DNA of 64,000 nt from Anisakis pegreffii (taxonomy: Eukaryota > Nematoda > Chromadorea > Rhabditida > Anisakidae): NCBI GenBank assembly GCA_035041965.1, contig JAPYMA010001355.1:38564-102563 (forward strand). The letters run 5' to 3'. Below the pieces are notes generated by a model, which was not told the DNA's origin, did not search any database, and saw only the letters and a program-made list of their open reading frames with translations. Shown one piece after another: positions 14,105-28,300 of the stretch. A program made the position numbers and the translations under genes. Each line of letters opens with the position of its first letter. Position 1 is the first letter of the stretch.

Positions 14105-15272
14105 TCAAGGAGAAATGCATAAGATCTTCCACATTCTTTTTGCTCTCATCTCTTTTTATCGAGGCTTCGGATCGACTGGAATTCGCTTCCCATCATGAGG
14201 CGATGAGCTTATAGGTGATGTTCTGTATGGGATGAGCAGTGAATTTTTGATTTTCAAATTTATTTCTTAAGTTTCACAATTTTGAGTTTTCGAAATGCTT
14301 ATTATTCCGAGCAAAAAAATGCTTTTCATTGTGAAAACACCTCAAACACATGTTCGCAAACACGACAACAAAATGACACATGAACCGAAATGCAAAGCTG
14401 CAGATGTTGATGATGTCTTTATGTTGCTCATTTCTTTAACAAAAAAAATCTGAACATGTTATGTGAAAGTGAAAAAAAAGCATCGAACCATTCTCACCAT
14501 ATGACTTCGAAAACTTTGAAATTCCAATGAATATGTATCACATTTTTCATAAATGTTTCAGTGAATGTCAGAAGAAAATTCCATTCGATGTCGCCCACTT
14601 TCGGGCTACTTATCTTCAGTGAACATTAGTTTAGAAGGGATATGTGATAAAAAATAAGCGATCTGCACACTGCGAATACCTAATTAGGGATTACTGAAGA
14701 AATACTCAACGTTTATAAACACAAGAACTGATATCGCGAATTTGCTGAATTATGCATTAAAGCATACCGTTTTGTAAGCAAAAATTTTTCGTTTTTCTGC
14801 TTTCCAATATTTGTCAAACCCGTTCGCTGATGCATTCATAGTTTCGAACGCTACTCCATACTTTCCGATCTAACAGAAGTTTCCAAAGTTCGATTTCAAC
14901 GGCAACCAGGTTGCGCATAAATTTTCAGCACAGAAACAGAGAACAAATACTTTTCGCTCTATTCTATCACCCACACATTCTTGCTTAAGAAACGATAGAT
15001 GTAATCTATCACGACTTCGAATACAAGTTTTTTATTGAGAACTTTAAGCCACCAATAATCTTACGCTGAAATTGAACGGTGAAGGTATGAGATTCTAAGA
15101 TTTCACGATAGAAATGCAACCTGAAATATCCAAAATGATCATCTTTTCTCATTTGGGACCTCTACAGTCGCAAAATTTTGTTTTATTCATCCACAAATAA
15201 TCTTTTTCTGATCGGTTGCACTGAGACGATTGTTGAAGCAAATTTCCTTCTCTTGAGTTGATCTTCCATCGT

Positions 15273-15316
15273 AGATTCAGAATATTAGAAATAAATATTT
15301 CTAATATTCTGAATCT
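15273..15316. repeat. 44-bp perfect palindrome (21-bp arms, 2-bp spacer)
   Basis: AGATTCAGAATATTAGAAATA, then AA, then the exact reverse complement. The right arm runs straight into the first unit of the 405-bp tandem array, whose unit start (TATTCTGAAT) is shared with the arm. It marks the left border of the array. Confidence 0.9.
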
Positions 15317-16430
15317 AGGTTCTGCTGGATGGAACGGTGAAAAGAAATTCGCATGTTTCCGGTCAAACCTGAGAAGACAGTTAGCTCGAATATCGCAATC
15401 AGCCTGTTGCTAATATGAACGTATTGATTGCTCTATAGTGATCAATTTGTATGAATGAGCGCGACTGCGCTATTGAATTGAGATAGATGTCCAGAAAATG
15501 GCCAAATCTCCTCAGAAAGGCAAAATCGCTCGACAAAATATATATTTTTCTGAATGACAAGATCCAGCTGGATCGATTGATACAAAAAATTTCATATGTT
15601 AGTGGGCAAACTTGAGCTTACAGTAGCCTTGAAGGTGGCACCCGAGATAGTATTAATAAAATGCCTATATCTCCTCAACTAAGCCAAATTGCTCAGCAAA
15701 ATTTTTAGTATTCTGAATATATAGGTTCTGCTGGATCGAACGATGAAAAGAAATTCGCATGTTTCCGGGCAAACCTGAGAAGACAGTTAGCTCGAAATCG
15801 CAATCAGCCTATTGCTAATATGAACGTATTGATTGCTCGATAGTGATCATTTTGTATGAATGAGCGCGACTGCGCTATTGAATTGAGATAGATGTCCAAA
15901 AAATGGCCATATCTCCTCAGAAAGGCAAAATCGCTCGACAAAATATATATTTTTCTGAATGACAAGATCCAGCTGGATCGATTGATACAAAAAATTTCAT
16001 ATGTTAGTGGGCAAACTTGAGGTTACGGTAGCCTTGAAGGTGGCACCCGAGATAGTATTAATAAAATGCCTATATCTCCTCAACTAAGCCAAATTGCTCA
16101 GCAAAATTTTTAGTATTCTGAATATATAGGTTCTGCTGGATCGAACGGTGAAAAGAAATTCGCATGTTTCCGGTCAAACCTGAGAAGACAGTTAGCTCGA
16201 ATATCGCAATCAGCCTATTGCTAATATGAACGTATTGATTGCTCGATAGTGATCATTTTGTATGAATGAGCGCGACTGCGCTATTGAATTGAGATAGATG
16301 TCAGAAAATGGCCAAATCTCCTCAGAACGGCAAAATCGCTCGATAAAATATATGTCATTCTGAATTAAGAGATCTATTTGGATCGACTGATACAAAAAAA
16401 TTCATATGTTACTGGGCAAACTTGAGCTTG
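15306..16430. repeat. Tandem array of a ~405-bp unit, about 2.8 copies, each an internal dimer
   Basis: GGTTCTGCTGGAT recurs at 15318, 15724 and 16129 (periods 406 and 405). The units are nearly identical for the whole period, and the third ends around 16430. Inside each unit a second diverged half is visible: GATCCAGCTGGATCGATTGA aligns with the GGTTCTGCTGGATCGAACGG start, both followed by an AAATTCGCATG or AAATTTCATATG block and then TCAAACCTGAG or GCAAACTTGAG. So the unit looks like a head-to-tail dimer of two old monomers of about 244 and 162 bp. A small minus-strand open frame inside the third unit is a by-product. Confidence 0.9.
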
Positions 16431-19400
16431 ATTGAGAAAATTGATTATTGAGCAGTTTCATGGCAAGACATGATTATTTCTGCTTAACATCGAAGGTCTT
16501 CTGGTAATTCATAAGTACAGTCAAACTCATGACCAAATCTGAATAATGTTCCTTTACCTTCAGGTCAAGTTTCGTCCGTTTTCAAAAACGAAATTTTTCT
16601 CGGCAGCTTGCAAAGTGCAACTGAAGTATACTGTACACCTCGTGAAAGTTCTTTTTGAAATTTTTTGACAGTGTAATTTACATATACTGTATTTGTCTTT
16701 ACTCCAAGCATTAGATTTTACACTTTATTGGATTACACTTCATCTGTTCCAAGCATAGTGTAGGTAAACTTTAGTTTATAAGTCCAAATGTCAGAGTGAC
16801 AACACTGTTATTTGCATATGAAATTTGAAAACAACATTTTTCTCAAAATATGGATACTCGTTGCATCGCATTTTTGCTCCACTGCACACATCGGATCGTG
16901 TGTGCACAGAAGGATAGACAACTGCGAAATGAATCATTTTCTTTTGAAATCTGATTTCTAATGGTACAGATCTGTGCGATAAACGACATCCACTCGATAG
17001 GTCAACAGATCGGCAATCGTGTTTCACTTATCTCATATTATGCTCTCCTAGCGAGTAGTGGCGGCATAATACGGAATTCGTGACAAAATTCAAGTGCGCG
17101 AATGACATAAACAAGTGAATATTTCAAACTTAGACAATCGTTGTATCTCAACAGTAGCAAAGCAAACTAAACTACGTTCCATATGAAATTAAAACGTCTT
17201 TTCATTCCATATGAATAGACCTTTTAGAGCAAAACGCATAATTAAGTAAATTGCAGGGCAATCGGAACAGTGAGAAATCAATGAAATCCAACTGTAGAGC
17301 ATGAACATGGCAAAATAAACGTCTATAAATGATCACTGGAATATCCATGAATGATTCGAAGTAATGATTTATACACCTATTTTCAAATACCGTACTGATA
17401 GAATAATACACGATATGCTCATGATGAGCCTGTTATGATTATGAATAACAGCACACTAATTGATAAGACTGCTATGAGTGATCACTTATCGTGTTGATGA
17501 GATTTTTAGAATATGGATGGCATGAACCTGCTAGAGAACCCTTCCACCTAGCGGACATTCACTGCAAACTCAGGATAATGTTCATTCAGATTAAGCTGAA
17601 ACGCTTGCATTTGAGATAGCATAAAGTAAGCACCTGGCTCTCAAAATCTTGTTTGTATTCAAGCATCCGAACACTAGAAACATCTGCAACAATTGATGTG
17701 ATGGTTTTTTCATTAAGAAGAACAGTTCAACTTTGCTGGAAAATAAAGTTATGCGAAAGCAATATTACAGTTAAAAAACAGATATAACTGATGGGATTTG
17801 ACCTCAAGCAGTGTCATCTTGATATTTCTTCAAGTTGACTTGCTTAAAGTTTGTTCATTAGGTTTGATGCACTAAAATCTTGATTGATTTCGATGCACAA
17901 TATCAGCACATCACACGTGTGAACAACATCACTGCAGTGGATTACCAATATTTGCTGAGAATCATGTCAAATAAAAGAATTCTCCTTTGATCACTTGAAT
18001 CGTTATTCAATTCATTCACTGAAACCCACTTTCCTCTATTCAACAGATTCGAAGCATTCGGGCTTTTCAATTGTACAACAAGATATTCGTGCAAAAGCGT
18101 TTAGAACATACATTGTTATCTGTGCGTAGTTAATCCTGACTTCTTGCAGTATCACTGTAGAAATCCAGTTGAACTGTACTATTCATCGACTTCATTTATT
18201 GACTGTCAACCATATAATAGTGATCATCGTGTTCAAACAGCATAGTCAGTCCCGTAATGACTATATCCTGAAAATGAGTTGAATGAAAGGTGGGAGGGAT
18301 CTCTTGATCAAATTTCGATACAGCGATACATTCTTCAGCAACCAGCAGTGTTCGATCAGCTCAAAAATATGTTCGAATGAAAATATTTTAAAGTTCAAGC
18401 AGTGCGTTTTTTAGTGAATCGTGAATGTGCACTTCGGAACGATAATGATATGCAGATGGTTTTGCAGGTTGATTTCAACCAAAAAATCATTCAGAATATC
18501 TGAGCAAATAACAATGCAAAACTGATGTACAATGGTGTTGGCTCGCTGAAAAAAGTTACTCTCGAAATTCTCGAATTGCTCAGCTATTAAATTTCATAAA
18601 ATATCAAAACTGATTGCATTCATGTCTCTGCTTATTTGAACAAATCATATGAATAATCTTTGCTTGAACTAACAAACTGAACAGAACATATAAATCGACT
18701 GAAGAACGAGTCGAACCGTTTGCAAATGCAGAGAATCAATTAAAGCTGAAACCGAAACATCTGCTTGATGGATAATTGCAACTGCAAAATTCATTTGTGA
18801 GTTCCACGAAAAAGTGTATATGTGCATTTGAATTAGCTGATGAGAATATGCTCATAGGTTTCTTGTGCCCTACGGGGATAATTCGATGAGAGCATGTTCA
18901 CTAAGGCAATAGCAGCCATTGAGCACTCAATACAAGTCCACTGCTGAACTATAAAATGCACACTTTTTGCTCACCCATATCGACAAAATTTACATTTTCT
19001 AATCTATGGAATTTTCTATGGAATTCATTGAATTTTCCCTATTTTTGCATAGTTGCTTGAATGGAGTGTCAGTTTCCAACGTGAAAATATTGACCATTTG
19101 ATCTTATTTCATAGACAATCCTTGAGGAATGCGAGAAATCTGAAAAGTCAATCTCAGAAATTCGATAGATTGATTCAAGATTTGAAAATATACAATTTCG
19201 AAGACATTTCGAGAAATATTGATTCAGGAATGTGTTTTTAGGGAAAATCCAGGTGAATTGAAACATCCGAAGTGATACTTTCTTGAATGATGACTTTTGT
19301 CCGAAGAACGACGATATCGTCAGCGAAAGATAAAACTGGAGAAAAAAAAGAGTCTATATGAAGAATATTATTTCGTAGAGTCCATTAAAGAAGCTGCAGA

Positions 19401-22135
19401 TAATGCATGATGATTTGATCATGAATGAATGCTTCATTTTGGAGAATAGACAATGAAAACAGACAGGTCAAATGCTTCGTTTTGAGCAATATTCAACGTC
19501 TGAAGGCAATTCGAAGTATCCACTTGAATTGAATCTAATATCTGTTGCACTTCGCTGAATATTCAATACGTTCTAGAACTATGACAGATGCAAGTAAACG
19601 CAAAAGCAAACTAAAAAAGCAAAGTAAAAGTGAATGCGGCTGCCCCCTTTCTTGTTTATAAATTATCCATTTATTCGTTCATCCATCAATTCAGCGTCAC
19701 AATTGAAATCCTTCGTAAAAGATGAATTATGGATGTGCAATAGAAGCACTGAAGATGCTTTCTTTGGCTATATGCACACTCGGGTTTACTCACCACCGCC
19801 AAAAAAAAAGTGAAAGCCCTAAAGTTTTGTTGCATGCGAAAAATCTCATAGATTCATCACAGAATCATTCGGTTGTGTTGTTGCTGCTGTTGTTGTGAAA
19901 TGAAATACGAATGAAAATCATTGATTTTTTTGCATCGCTATCGTCCTCAAAATGACTGGTTTGTGAAACGACTGAAAAGATGATGGATGATTGGTTGGAG
20001 AAACTTTTTGAAATGATTCACAAAAAAATTATAGAAATTGGACTGGCAAGTGGAGCGAAAATGATGACTGAAGCAATGAAATAATTCGAGTGAAGAGCAT
20101 CAATGAATTCAGCGGTTTAGGAGTGGGTGCAAGTTGTTGCGCATAACTCTATGCACAAGCAAAATCATGACTCGAAGTAATAAGCCGAGGCCAGGCCCGG
20201 CACGAAATCTCATTATGTCATCATGTTGTATCCATCCAGCCAGCAGTAGCAGCTATCTTCTTCACTTCACTTCAACAACACAGCCATTGACTGAAGCGTC
20301 TAGTTGCAGGCTTTGGGAAGACCATCAGGCGGCCATCAATAGCACCATTATCATCACCACCGTGTGTCTGATAACAACAACAACGATTTAATACCGCACT
20401 CATCATCAACAGCCCCGTAATTAAATTTAATGTGCAACATAAAAATACAACAATACAGCAAAGTTTGTTATAATGATCAGATAGTTTCAATCCGAACCTC
20501 AAATTCAGTAATTCAACACTCTGATTTACAATCATACATCGCTGGCCACATAAAACCGTTGAAATCGAATAAGTAGGTTGAAAGAAGCATATTTTACACT
20601 TCTTATGATTATAAGCTCTATTGAACTGAGCAAAAGTCCAGTCATTGATATGTATTGCAAACATCGTCCCCTGCATCCTGCGTAATATACATCTTCGATA
20701 ATCATTTTTATCCACTACTAATCTTCGTGTTCAGCTACTCGATTTACACATGATACTTCTGTGCGTGTCCTTCCATGTTTCCCACTGTGTACAAAGATAA
20801 TTGTCGGATGAAATTATCTTCGCGCTGATTAAATCAAATCTTCCCTGAAGACTGGTATCCACTTCCTTGTCCTCTGTAGCTATATCCTTCCATTCCGTTT
20901 CCTACAAAGAAGCTAAACCAAGTTTGAGCCTAAGCAAAGCATCAGTCTAAGTCAAGTCGTCTTCTTATCGCTAGTGAGATCCTAATTCTTCATCATCGAT
21001 CAGCAAAGCTTGCGGCCTATTTAAGATGTTCCATTTGGGAGATTTGAACACATAAACAACTTCATTTCATCAAGAGATTATGTGTGTAATCAGATCTTCA
21101 TTGTCCCTGAGATTGTTAGAATGTTGTCATTGGATATCCTCAACATGTTTACCCAAATGATCAATGAAATGTTCTGGTTTTGTGGATTGTGAACCTCTTA
21201 CAGACGTTCTGTGGATTCGATGCATTTGTTTCTTTTGACAAATAAATGGTCGAGCGAGCGAGCGCTCATAAGTAATGTTCATTTGATCCAATGGATCACG
21301 TTGGTATGACGGTAGCACTGAACAAACTGAGCATTTGGCTCGATAAAGTACACTTTTATCTCCTACTATAAGTCATACTCTATAATTCAGTGATAAGGTC
21401 AGTTGAGTTGTTAGGAAGATCTGAGAATACAGGTAAGCAAAACATGACACGGTAGTGCTCATAGTTAATATTAGTGCTATCATCGTGGGAAACTTCAAAT
21501 TTCAGTGATTCGAGCAATTTCATTTGCAGAACTTGACATTGTTGTTAATCAGAAGTCATTTTCATGAACTTGAATAACTGCAGTTTCAATGATGCAAATC
21601 AGCGGAAACACTTACCTTGATATTGATAACTGACATTCACTAGTATTGAATTATGGATATTTTGCAACAAAGTATTTAGATTCACTAATATTATTATTGA
21701 TAACACATCTATTTTATTACGTTATTGGTCATTCTCGTTGCCCTAATGCTATTAGCGATTCTGCAACAGAACAACTTTTTCACTAGGCTATTCTCTAGTG
21801 GTTAATGAATAAATTTACATAAATGAAACTGCTTTTCGGTGTTCAGTAGACCGTCACTAAAATCAGCTTATTTCTTTGCGACACATCCAAGCTTCTGCGG
21901 TTCCAAGTTTCCTGCAGAAGCCAAAAATCAATTCCATTTAACCATCATTTCACATGAACAACCAATTGCATTCACGTCGTATTTTAATACATTGATAATT
22001 GTTATTTTCATAATTGTTAATGTATTATTCAGTATTCATACGTTCCAATCTTACATGCTCAAATCTTTCGTTTCATTCATATATTCCCCGCTAACACAGA
22101 AATTAAGCAATAAATAGAATCGGTAATATCCGAAA
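16431..22135. other. Stretch without a recognisable gene
   Basis: AT-rich sequence with only short open frames and no recognised family motif on either strand. A patch of higher GC near 20160-20390 gives small Ser/Thr-rich frames on plus and an unrelated frame on minus. I found no convincing exon boundary there. Confidence 0.5.
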
Positions 22136-22303
22136 ATGAGGCTTTCAAATAATTTGGAACCAGCAAATGCCAGAGATCCGAAGGCCGAATTTGAAGCGGA
22201 AGGAGAGGTAGTACTAAACGAGTGTCACTCTGAGACTCTGTGCATTCATCTGAACGGAATCGTCCTGATCATATCAGGAAAGCAGATTAGCATCCTACAA
22301 AAG
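22136..22303 (+). CDS. Orphan exon-like ORF, unknown product
   Basis: An ATG in AAAATG context opens a 56-codon frame ending in CAAAAG followed by a strong donor, GTAAGTAAAAC, in phase 0. The stretch is clearly richer in GC than its flanks, which supports coding. The predicted peptide begins MRLSNNLEP, has an acidic part (KAEFEAEGE), and then a hydrophobic patch (CIHLNGIVLIISGK). I do not recognise a family. The next exon was not found. A possible continuation is a tiny phase-0 exon at 27253-27279 (TLRRHSSRK) bounded by CATGTCAG and GTGAGTGA, but linking them is a guess. It could be the 5' end of an unrecognised gene or of an alternative transcript of a downstream gene. Confidence 0.4.
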
Positions 22304-25300
22304 GTAAGTAAAACAGACCGCCACCAGTCCGTATCAGTGAGATTTTCAAAGGGATGAATCTGATTGTGAGCATTCCGAAGATCTTACGAATGAGGACAGA
22401 TGTGAGATCCGAAAAGGAATATATAAAGAAGAGAATGATAATCATTTATGAGTGGATTTGGTGACTCTTCGAAGTATTATCTCATGATGATATTTCGTCA
22501 GATCCGATACTTTGCTTCATTGGAGTGCGATGTGAGTAATGAAGAGGCGATTAGTTAGGTGGTCATCTTAGATGTGCGAGAGGATAATGAATGAGCGATT
22601 TAATAGAACGAATGAAAATAATGATCTCAGTTGATAGATCAATGCTTAATTGAATGAAATTAAGAAGAAAAGAACACTAAGCGAATGAAGCGGAGAATAA
22701 AAGTTGAAATCGCATCGATAGTAGAGAATAATCACATTGAGGAGATAAATTCGAATAGCTAAACGAATAAATGTGAGCTGACTATGAATATAGAAGGAAC
22801 TGGAGGTGCAATTAGTGATGGCGAAACGAAAATTCAATTTGACGACTTATTCGAAAAGAAAACAAATTGATGAGATGGAAATTAAAGAAAATGCAGCACA
22901 ACAGCCACGACGACAACGACGAACAATATGTACGTAATTGCAAATCTAGCATTCTTGAATAATGTAGAACATGAATGAAGGTAATTCTTACATAATTCTT
23001 AGTTCATTTACTCTTTTGGAAGCACTCAAAGTGTAATGGTTTTGACATGCACGGTCGACAACAATCAATATTGCACATTCTCGTGGTTTTGCGAGAGTCG
23101 ACGACCTTTCTTTTTGATGATGGATTGAACATAATACGCTTATGCGGTTTTCATCCATGAATGAATTTATGGGCGAAAGAAACGGATGAGGATGATGGGA
23201 TATCGTCGATTGGGCGTCGTTCTTCATGTGATAGCGTTAGATAATACGAAAAATGAATAAGTGTTTTGAATTGCGAGCTTTTTATACCGCTATATCACAC
23301 TCCAATATGACACACACTGCTCTTGCATGCACATTTTTCAGACTGAAATTGTACTTTAGATATGTCATATTCTTCTCCAAACTGAAATATTTCTGCAGCA
23401 CCAAGAACACAAATAAGACAGCAAAACGATTACTTCAATTTTTTCTTCAAAAAATCAACTGCACGATATAGGATTTCATGTGGTTTGAATGTGATTTCAA
23501 TGAAATTAAATATTTGAAACGAGTCGAGATTCAAATATCTCCATTGCATTTCTATCGCATAAAGTTTTTGATGTGATTCTGCAAACTTGAAGTAAATAAA
23601 GAAAAAGGAACGCACTTATAATTTCATCGAAAATTCTAATGAATAGAATGTGGAAATGGCATATTATATCACAGAATGAAATTGCTGCTTAAATTTCACT
23701 ATAATCATCAACACTCTCAACGCTAAACGAATTAAAAACTGAAAAGAGCGGTCAAAAATTTGAAATCAAAAATCTTTTTTTCGTTTTTTTGCTGTTGTTG
23801 AAATGAACCCTTTAAGATGATTCAGTTTTGAAGAGCTTTCTTAATAGATCGAAACCAAATACGAAATTTCGCAATTTAATTCGTTCAACTGAAAGCAACC
23901 ATCATGAAATTGCGATTTTGAGATGATCAGTTCACATAATTAAGGACGGCAATGTTTGTTTAGTTCGCATTAAAAAGACGAATGCACATTTCATTATGCT
24001 CATTGAATGCTCATTCGAAATCCCTCAATGATAGGTTCCACTTCTTATTACATTTTCTTCAGACATCAAAGCACACTACTCCTCTGTTGTGTTCGCGTAT
24101 TGTGATCGGGTAAAGAGCTCGCCGAAATATTATAAAATTTAACGATAATGAAAACAGTCGAAATTGAAGCCGTTCAAAAACTTATTATTATCATCAGCAG
24201 AAGAAGAAATGATACTTCAAAGAATGCGATCCCATAACAAATATTACTTTTTCTTACACAAACGTAACGCAGAATTCGAGATTTTCAGATCATCAGAGAT
24301 TTTGAGATGTTGTTTTAAGCGCAGTACAAAACGATGACTCGGGCACATCTTCAAAGAGTGATATGATAGTTCGCATCGAAAAAAGCTGCCGTTAAAATAT
24401 ATTTCAAAGTATCAAAATATCACCTGAGCAAAACTAATGATTTCCTAGAATACAACTCTTCTCTCTTTTCACTACAGTCAACAATCTCTAGTTTCCAGTC
24501 TTTCGTATAATCTCGGCTTATGGAATCTTAGAAAGGCACAATTTCAAGAATTCAAATTGATGTGAGAAGAACTCAGCAAACGAAAGATCGAATTGTAAGC
24601 GAATGAATCGCAAGTGAGGAAATAGCGAGAAAAACGCCGTCAATGGAAAGAACCCATAGTGTCTGTTAGGGAATTTATTGCTCTCCTAAAATCCCACATG
24701 ATCTATTACATTTGAAATTTCTCGTTGAATAATTAGGATGTCAGCAATCGAAATAAAGCAATTTTTGGAAGGATCGACCATCTTAAAAGCAAAACTACGT
24801 TTATTCCAATATGAGAAATTAATGAGCGTTCGTTCGTTTGTTCGTTCGTTCGGCTGAATGAACGATTAGACATTAGACAGAGTGGATGCTCAGAGGTCCC
24901 ACGGGGGCCTCATTTTGCTTCTTCAAGCTATTTCTGGCCAACCACTCCTCTACTGGTGATCGCTCAACAATTCAATACGAATTCATCCAATGAAAAACAC
25001 AAAAAAACTTTTTAAACCGATCTTAAAACTTCTTTTGCAATTCATATAACGCAAACGTTGTCAAATTGAAATCTCATTTCGGTGCATTCAAAACATGAAA
25101 GTAATCATATCAAAGGAAATAAATGCAATTGCAACATCGAAAACATATTTTCTGATTGATAACATAAAACTGCATGCTCAATACTAGATCAAGTGTTGAA
25201 TTATTGAAAAGAAATTAGTGCTGAAGAGAGAAGGTATTCAACGATATCACAGTGTGACAATCAAGCAACGAACTCAGAATGAATATTGAATTAGCACTTA

Positions 25301-28300
25301 CTGAATCAGTTGCGAGCATGAAAGTGAGATGGCCAATTTAAAGTATTCAGAAATTCTTTGACAAGAAGGAATCAGTGAGTGTGCGGCATGCTTTTAGCAA
25401 CTCCGAGTATGTAAATGAATAATTAAGTGGATATTTGAGCAATGTTATGAATTCAGTTCGGACTTATGATAATCTTGCTCACTCACCTTCCTCAAGCCTA
25501 ATCAACAGCAAAATTGCGATTGAAAGCAAAGTACAACGAAGGAAATGAATCCACAATCAATGCAAATAGTGTGTGCACATAGGACTGTGAAGAATTGAAG
25601 TGAAATTAACGAACGAACGAATCCAAGTGAGCGCTTGTGGCGTTCGTTGGTTCGTCGAGCGAAACAACTCTTAACGTGTATCGTGTATTCACTTCTTGAC
25701 GAAAAGAATTGAATGAATGGAAAAGCGATGCGATGAAAATATCCAAGATTACTGACGATGAGGCTACTGGCAAAGCGCAATTCTTTAAAAATATGTGACG
25801 AGGATGAATAGCGAAGATGTTAACTGTTATATTTATGTATATCATCTACCTACGTGCATGAACATTTATCGATGTATGCATGGATGAATGAACTGCTCAA
25901 GTTTTAACGAGCAGCATGCATGCATCACTTATAGCCTATGATCAAAAATGAATAATTAACTATTGCAAATACAAATGAGCAAACGAATTAATTAACATAT
26001 AAGATAGTATGAAAGAGAACATTCTCATTGATATTCTTAAAGTTTTGGATTCAGTTTTATGAATAGTCTTCGGAAGTCAACATGATCATTCAGGCGACTT
26101 TTGGACATTTTTGAGGTGATGATTAGGGCGATAAGGTGGCCCGGTAGCCTCGGCTCGACTTCACCTCTTTTTTTTTCCCCAACCAGCATGGTCCTTCTTC
26201 TGATAACCTCGAAACACACAAATGAAGTCAAGATTGCATAATATTATATCGTATACTTATCAGACTGTCATTACTGCCATTCTCGTGCTGTAAATGTGCT
26301 GCTGATAAATGATTATTGGTGCAATGAGAACTATTGTGATGTTTTTCATCATTGAAATATTTCTGAGTGCTCAGTAATCTTATATCAACAACATAATTCT
26401 GCCGGTTCGATTCATCGACTATCGTCAAACACGTTATATGAGTGCAAAGCTTTGGGCAATTATTCTCAGTGCAAATAGAAGAAAAAGCTGACTGGTTGCA
26501 TGCAAACGCGAATGAAAACCTAAGCCAGCTGAATGCATGAATGAATGATAGCTGTGGTAGGCAAAAGACGAATATGAATTGAATATATCCAAGCTCGTCA
26601 TCTCCAGAAGAAAATATTCATCTGGAAGAGTGTAATGGATGAAACGAGATAAGCTCGGATACTAATTGATTATGTGTGCTCCTTTGTGTGTTTACTTATG
26701 TTTTAGATGTATGCTTGAAAGTGAATGATGCATGTATTATCATTTCATCAATCTTCCATTAGTGTTTTCGTATTTTCGTTCGTTCTTCACATTGGTGCGC
26801 GTCCATCTTTATTCCTGAATACCACTACTGTTTATCCTCATGTTGATCTACACCCTCTCAAAGTGGCTCACTTCTGCTGGTCTCCTGCGTATTTTTTTGG
26901 AGTTCACTGAGCCTCTGGGCTTTTCCATCTTGAATCTCTGATTATGTTAAGCTTAAAGGTGCTTCGATGTCGTTTCTTCTCGGGCCTTTTTTTGTCTCAA
27001 CAATGTGTCTGTGTCTCGCCTTGAGATTCCTTAATAATTTCAAAATGTAAGTAAAGAAATGTGAAAACCAAAACTAAACAATGGATGTCTGTGCTCATCA
27101 AATTTTTATTCGTTGCATTCTTTCCACCCATCCACTAGTTCTGTCATATATTACATCACGCACTCGATTCATTATGAATCAACTAATTTTGATGGTATGA
27201 CTGATATGATTAAAAATAAAGAATTGCACGTTTCTTCAAAAATTTCATGTCAGACTCTTAGGCGCCATTCGTCGCGGAAGGTGAGTGAACAGAAAAAAGA
27301 CTGGATATGACACATGCAAATATCAAATCCACAATGAAATTAATGCTGACAGACTGAATTTGGCACATCATATTTACAATGGTAATGATCATTTGGTAAT
27401 CTGTTCGACTGAGACTTGAAAGCAGTTGAAGTTTTTCAAATGAACAATAGAAATAGCAGAACATAATACAACACTGACATAATTCCATACCACTTTTTTT
27501 TCATTTACTTCTTTTAATTTCGCTGGGCTTGCGCCCTTAAGATAACCTGAAAATCCAGTGTTCATATATCATACAGAACTTTATTCTATCATTAGAGTTA
27601 TTAATTAACTGATAGCTTACCATCGTAATAATGCAGATCAAACTCTATCAATAGATCATTGAAAATCGATTATGAACTTCACTTCCGAACGAAAATCAGC
27701 TGCAGGTCTAGGTTAGTTCATGGGATCCTTATAACTGTAATCATCAATGACATAAGAAGGGTTCATGTAGAAACATCATCATCTGCATTTGTGGATCGAA
27801 TGCAAGACGAAATGACGAATTTTCTAAATCCAATGCGAGAATAGAACGCGAGTTATTTCCTACACGCAGCCCGTAACAAAATGCATAAATGCGCAATACA
27901 AGGCGACCTCATTGCTTCATTGTCTAAGCAACTGAAAAAGAAGTGATTCCTCTCGTCAATAGAAAAGGAGAACAATCAAACGCTTTACCATGAAACAATA
28001 CAAAGCAAAACATCAATGCGTAATGAATGAATTCGAAATGGTCAAGTGAATGCATGAACAAGTAACAAATATTGAGCATCTAACAACAAATATGATTAAT
28101 TTCGACAAGCCAATAGAACACATGCGAGTGAATCCAAACAAAAGCCAGAAATTCAGCCGTATCCATCTAATCTCAAGCTTAGTTGAAGCGAACGAAGCAA
28201 CTGAGCCGGCCGACGGCTGTCTCTAGATTGCCTTGGTGTTTTGTAAGGAATGCCATAAGCATTGTCATCAATTTCGTCACACTGGAACACTTAATCTTTG

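Larger units (their letters stand above)
7036..15271. other. Long stretch without a confident gene; probably unc-80 5' introns or intergenic DNA
   Basis: No exon here could be tied to a known family. The missing first coding exon of unc-80 should lie in this direction on the minus strand, and its intron may run far into it. A region of higher GC at 10084-10382 carries overlapping open frames on the plus strand (see findings). A His/Asn/Ser-rich frame on the minus strand at 9095-9442 follows simple repeats and looks non-coding. A (GT)n tract sits at 9983-10008. Two diverged direct repeats of about 35 bp occur at 14070-14104 and 14684-14717. Confidence 0.5.

Noticed and set aside
15306..16430. 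Possible CRISPR-like array
   Set aside because: Units are 405 bp, contiguous, without spacers, in a eukaryotic sequence.
20272..20715. 147-codon minus-strand frame
   Set aside because: No recognisable motif, no splice context, composition like the surrounding DNA.
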